Below, in pieces: positions 16,362-18,866 of a stretch of DNA of 18,866 bases (its first letter is position 1; each line of letters begins with the position of its first letter). Origin of the DNA: Nioella sp964229645 (GTDB taxonomy: Bacteria; Pseudomonadota; Alphaproteobacteria; Rhodobacterales; Rhodobacteraceae); contig NZ_CAXREX010000114.1 in NCBI RefSeq assembly GCF_964229645.1, forward strand, positions 1 to 18,866, read 5' to 3'. The position numbers were made by a program, and so were the translations under genes. The notes beneath the pieces are model-generated. The model was not told the DNA's origin and did not search any database. It saw nothing but the letters and a program-made list of their open reading frames with translations.

Positions 16362-16808
16362 ATGAGTAGCGACAAGCCCTTCATCCTCGACGATTTCCTG
16401 CCCTACCAACTGGCCGTGGTGGCCGAGCGGGTCAGCCGGCAGTTCTCTCGCCACTACCGCGAGATGTTCGGTCTCTCGCGGTCGGAATGGCGCGTCGTGG
16501 CGCATCTGAGCCAGCAGCCTTCGGTTTCGGTCCGAGAGATTGCCGCGCAGGCAGAGCTGGACAAGTCCAAGGTCAGCCGGGCCGTGAGTCGGCTGGAGAC
16601 GCAGGGCTATGTCACGAAGGAGTCTTCACCCGCCGACAGGCGGCTGGTCGTGCTGGCACTGACCGACAAGGGGCGGCAGATGGTGGCCAAGCTCACGCCG
16701 ATTGCCGAGGCCTACCAGCAGGAGGTTCTGAGTGACCTTGCGTCAGATGCAGACGGATTCCGCAGCGCGCTGAAACGGCTCATGGCAGAGCCGGGACAAC
16801 GCGGATAA
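16362..16808 (+). CDS. MarR-family transcriptional regulator
   Basis: The 148-residue protein has the winged helix-turn-helix of the MarR family. There is a dimerisation helix at the N-terminus, a recognition region DKSKVSRAVSRLE (about 67-79), and the wing SPADRRLVVLALTDKG with the conserved Asp92-Arg93-Arg94. MarR proteins usually repress nearby genes and are released by small aromatic or acidic ligands or by oxidation. No cysteine is present, so a thiol switch is unlikely. The start was set at the ATG (MSSDKPF); a TTG 42 bases upstream would extend it into the serA terminator flank. No strong SD is visible. The thiolase gene follows after 67 bases containing inverted repeats that could be an operator. 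Confidence 0.9.
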   Translation: MSSDKPFILDDFLPYQLAVVAERVSRQFSRHYREMFGLSRSEWRVVAHLSQQPSVSVREIAAQAELDKSKVSRAVSRLETQGYVTKESSPADRRLVVLALTDKGRQMVAKLTPIAEAYQQEVLSDLASDADGFRSALKRLMAEPGQRG

Positions 16809-16812
16809 AACA

Positions 16813-16868
16813 CCTCCAGGGGAATTTGGCAGATGCCCGCTGGAAGGTGGGTTCCAGTATTTTGGAGG
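16813..16868 (+). promoter_or_regulatory. Nested inverted repeats before the thiolase gene
   Basis: CTGGAA-GGTGGG-TTCCAG (16840-16857) is a perfect 6-bp inverted repeat with 6-base spacer, the size of a MarR-type operator. Outside it CCTCCA (16813-16818) is complementary to TGGAGG (16863-16868), which contains the thiolase SD. Either a DNA operator or an RNA fold covering the SD would fit; neither is proved. Confidence 0.4.
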
Positions 16869-16875
16869 AAAGTGA

Positions 16876-18051
16876 ATGACCGATATCGTGATCCTGTCCG
16901 GTGCCCGGACGGCCATCGGAACCTTTGGCGGCTCGCTGGCGGCGATCCCGCCGATCGAGCTGGGCACCGTGGCCGCGAAGGCCGCGCTGGAGCGCGCCGG
17001 AGTGGAGGGCAAACAGATCGGTACCGTCACCTATGGCCACGTGATCAACACCGAGCCGCGTGACATGTACCTGTCCCGCGTTGCGTCGATGCAGGCCGGT
17101 GTGCCCGATACCACGCCCGCGATGAACGTGAACCGCCTGTGCGGATCGGGGGCGCAGGCCATCGTTTCCGTGGTTCAGAGCCTGATGCTGGGCGATGCCG
17201 ATTTCGGCCTGGCAGGCGGTGCCGAAAGCATGAGCCGCGGCCCCTATATCGTGCCCGGAATCCGTTGGGGCCAAAAGATGGGCGACATGGGCGCAACCGA
17301 CATGATGGTGGGTGCCCTGCACTGTCCGTTCGGCACCGGCCACATGGGGGTCACGGCCGAAAACGTGGCCGATGAACATGACATCACCCGCGAGCAGATG
17401 GATGCCTTCGCCGCAGAAAGCCAGAAGCGCGCACTTGCTGCCATCGAGGCGGGCTATTTCAAGGATCAGATCGTGCCGGTCGAGGTGAAGGTCAAACGCG
17501 ACCTGGTGCCCTTTGACACCGATGAACATCCCAAGCCCTCGTCGATGGAAACGCTTGGCGGGCTTCGGGCCGTGTTCAAGAAGGATGGTCGCGTGACGGC
17601 GGGCAACGCGTCGGGCATCAACGATGGTGCCGCGGCCCTGGTTCTGGCCCGCGCCGATGCTGCCGCGGCTGCCGGGCTGACGCCGCGCGCGCGCATTCTG
17701 GGCTATGCCCATGCAGGCGTGCGCCCCGAGGTGATGGGAATCGGCCCCGTGCCCGCGGTGCAGAACCTGCTGGCCAAGACCGGGCTGTCGATTACCGATT
17801 TCGACGTGATCGAATCGAACGAGGCTTTCGCCGCGCAGGCGCTGGCGGTCAACAAGGGCCTCGGGCTCGACCCTGCCAAGGTGAACCCCAATGGCGGCGC
17901 GATTGCCCTTGGCCACCCCGTGGGCGCAACCGGCGCAATCATCACCGTCAAGGCGATGTACGAGCTGGAGCGCATCGGCGGGTCAAAGGCGCTGATCACC
18001 ATGTGCATCGGTGGCGGTCAGGGGATCGCGATCGCGATCGAGCGTCTCTGA
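16876..18051 (+). CDS. Acetyl-CoA C-acyltransferase (BktB-like beta-ketothiolase)
   Basis: The 391-residue thiolase has the acyl-accepting Cys89 (NRLCGSG), His347 (GHPVGATG) and second Cys377 (CIGGGQG), the full catalytic set. It condenses two acyl-CoA molecules or cleaves 3-ketoacyl-CoA, feeding fatty-acid breakdown or polyhydroxyalkanoate synthesis. The segment TEPRDMYL near residue 60 and the overall pattern resemble the Ralstonia beta-ketothiolase BktB, which accepts longer chains than PhaA. This resemblance is from memory, so chain-length specificity is only inferred. Length is normal. GGAGG stands 7 bases before the ATG, a strong SD that may be masked (see 16813-16868). The MarR gene directly upstream may control it. 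No reductase or PHA synthase is in the window. Confidence 0.93.
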   Translation: MTDIVILSGARTAIGTFGGSLAAIPPIELGTVAAKAALERAGVEGKQIGTVTYGHVINTEPRDMYLSRVASMQAGVPDTTPAMNVNRLCGSGAQAIVSVVQSLMLGDADFGLAGGAESMSRGPYIVPGIRWGQKMGDMGATDMMVGALHCPFGTGHMGVTAENVADEHDITREQMDAFAAESQKRALAAIEAGYFKDQIVPVEVKVKRDLVPFDTDEHPKPSSMETLGGLRAVFKKDGRVTAGNASGINDGAAALVLARADAAAAAGLTPRARILGYAHAGVRPEVMGIGPVPAVQNLLAKTGLSITDFDVIESNEAFAAQALAVNKGLGLDPAKVNPNGGAIALGHPVGATGAIITVKAMYELERIGGSKALITMCIGGGQGIAIAIERL

Positions 18052-18071
18052 ACGCTTGGCCAGTCGACAAG

Positions 18072-18107
18072 AAAACCCCCGGTGCCTGCGCGGCATCGGG
18101 GGTTTTT
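18072..18107. terminator. Intrinsic terminator after thiolase, usable from both sides
   Basis: AAAACCCCCGGTGCC and GGCATCGGGGGTTTT pair over 15 positions (one G-T) around the loop TGCGC, with TTTTT at the 3' end. The A-run at the 5' side gives a T-run on the minus strand, so it can also end transcripts from 18552. Confidence 0.93.
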
Positions 18108-18110
18108 CGT

Positions 18111-18150
18111 GGATCCGGCAGGAGAGGGGAGAGGCACCCCCGCCGGATCC
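18111..18150. repeat. 9-bp inverted repeat downstream of the small secreted-protein gene
   Basis: GGATCCGGC (18111-18119) and GCCGGATCC (18142-18150) are perfect complements with a 22-base purine-rich spacer. It lies between the convergent thiolase and small secreted-protein genes. Neither strand has a T-run directly after it, so it may stabilise a 3' end rather than terminate. Confidence 0.6.
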
Positions 18151-18168
18151 GGCCCGTGAGTGTGGGCA

Positions 18169-18552
18169 TCAGTTCTCGTCTTCGCGGGCCGCTTCTGCCA
18201 GTTCAGCAAAGATGCGCTGCGCAACCTCGTTATGGCCGAAACTCTGGGTCGAGATCACTTCGCTGCCGGTGTTCAGCAGGTAGGCCACGATATTGGTTTC
18301 CTGGTCCTCGATCGCATGGCGCAGGCGGGCCTCGTAGGCCACCGAGGCGTCGGTCGGGTTCGAGCCGCCATTCAGGATGAAGTGGACGATGGGCTGGTTG
18401 TTCTCTTCCATCGCCTGGCGCAGCTGGATCAGCTCGGCGGTGGTGTAGGCGCCGGGTTCGACACCGAGGGAGCGGGCGAAGCTGTCGCTGGCGAAAGCGG
18501 CCGGGACGGCAAGGGCAGCAACGAGGGCAGTGGTGAGCGCGAGGGTTTTCAT
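18169..18552 (-). CDS. Small secreted protein with an internal 33-residue repeat
   Basis: I do not recognise a function for this 127-residue protein. A signal peptide (MKTLALTTALVAALAVPAAFA) has its likely cleavage after Ala21, so it should be periplasmic or secreted. The mature part is acidic and has no cysteine. A helix-like segment at residues 45-65 recurs at 78-98 (R-x-A-(M/I)-E then IV-x-(F/Y)-(I/L)-LN-x-GS), giving a 33-residue period. SLGVEPGAYTTAEL before the first copy resembles a motif I associate with small exported Rhodobacterales proteins. AAAGGA precedes the ATG. The gene is convergent with the thiolase gene and shares its terminator. It is 165 bases downstream of the probable pbpC end. 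Confidence 0.85.
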   Translation of the reverse strand: MKTLALTTALVAALAVPAAFASDSFARSLGVEPGAYTTAELIQLRQAMEENNQPIVHFILNGGSNPTDASVAYEARLRHAIEDQETNIVAYLLNTGSEVISTQSFGHNEVAQRIFAELAEAAREDEN

Positions 18553-18717
18553 GGGTCTTTCCTTTCAGATGCGGTGTGGTGGAGGGCATCGCCTCCGATA
18601 GGGTCAAGGTAGGCACCCGATTTCGGTGTTTCACCCCACGAAAGAAAGAGATTCACGTGATAATGGTGCGTCTGTGCACATAATGGACTGCGATACGGCC
18701 AAGACCGTCACGACCGG

Positions 18718-18866
18718 TTACGGAGCCGTGATTTCCAGAAACACCGTGGCCACGCGCCCCCGGGAATCGATCACCGTCAGGTCCACGAAACCCGCGCCGG
18801 GCTGTCCGAGGTCCATGTCGCGGTCTTGCACGCCGATCCCGATGGGACGCCCGTTCCACAGCCAGG
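18718..18866 (-). CDS. pbpC: C-terminal end of a probable penicillin-binding protein 1C
   Basis: The minus-strand frame is open from the window edge to a TAA at 18718-18720 and gives 48 residues. They begin WLWNGRPIG and end GAGFVDLTVIDSRGR plus VATVFLEITAP. This resembles the beta-sandwich BiPBP_C domain that closes PBP1C, a bifunctional glycosyltransferase/transpeptidase of peptidoglycan synthesis: W-x-x-NG-x-P, then G-x-G-(F/Y) and L-x-V-x-D-x-x-GR. No start codon is in the window, so most of the protein lies outside it. Other C-terminal Ig-like domains could look similar over this length. Confidence 0.55.
   Translation of the reverse strand, partial: WLWNGRPIGIGVQDRDMDLGQPGAGFVDLTVIDSRGRVATVFLEITAP

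Overview
The window is a GC-rich chromosomal segment, most likely from an alphaproteobacterium of the Rhodobacterales (Roseobacter/Paracoccus-like). The evidence is the rnd-lptC-lptA order, the short RNase D, the alphaproteobacterial type of SerC, a structured RNA leader in front of serC, and several small secreted proteins. Almost all of it is housekeeping gene content. I see no phage, insertion sequence, CRISPR array or classical defence system, and no gene-free stretch longer than about 300 bases.

Layout: (1) 1-1424, minus strand: a tRNA-Leu(CAG) gene with a good sigma70-type promoter, then rnd (RNase D), lptC and the first codons of lptA (lipopolysaccharide export). (2) 1499-3420: an NDUFA9-type NAD(P)-binding protein (plus) meets uppP (minus, undecaprenyl-diphosphatase) tail to tail with overlapping stop codons. 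(3) 3506-11292, plus strand: gltD (glutamate synthase small subunit), a secreted protein of unknown function, an alpha/beta-hydrolase, a possible 24-codon micro-ORF and gltB (large subunit), closed by a bidirectional terminator. (4) 11344-16316: serine biosynthesis, with serB and a diheme cytochrome c on the minus strand and serC-serA on the plus strand. Together SerA, SerC and SerB make up the whole phosphorylated route from 3-phosphoglycerate to serine. (5) 16362-18107: a MarR-family regulator and a BktB-like thiolase. (6) 18169-18866, minus strand: a small secreted repeat protein and the C-terminal end of a probable penicillin-binding protein 1C.

The most interesting signals lie between genes. 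A perfect 9-bp stem links the CCA end of the tRNA gene to the ribosome binding site of rnd, whose family trims tRNA 3' ends. A 24-codon ORF just upstream of gltB shares an ATGA with the gene on each side. Three exact 7-mers plus a degenerate fourth recur every 11 bp upstream of the secreted-protein gene. Paired segments could occlude the thiolase ribosome binding site. The serC leader looks like the known alphaproteobacterial serC RNA motif, and a dispersed palindromic repeat separates serC from serA. These are sequence observations; their functions are inferred.
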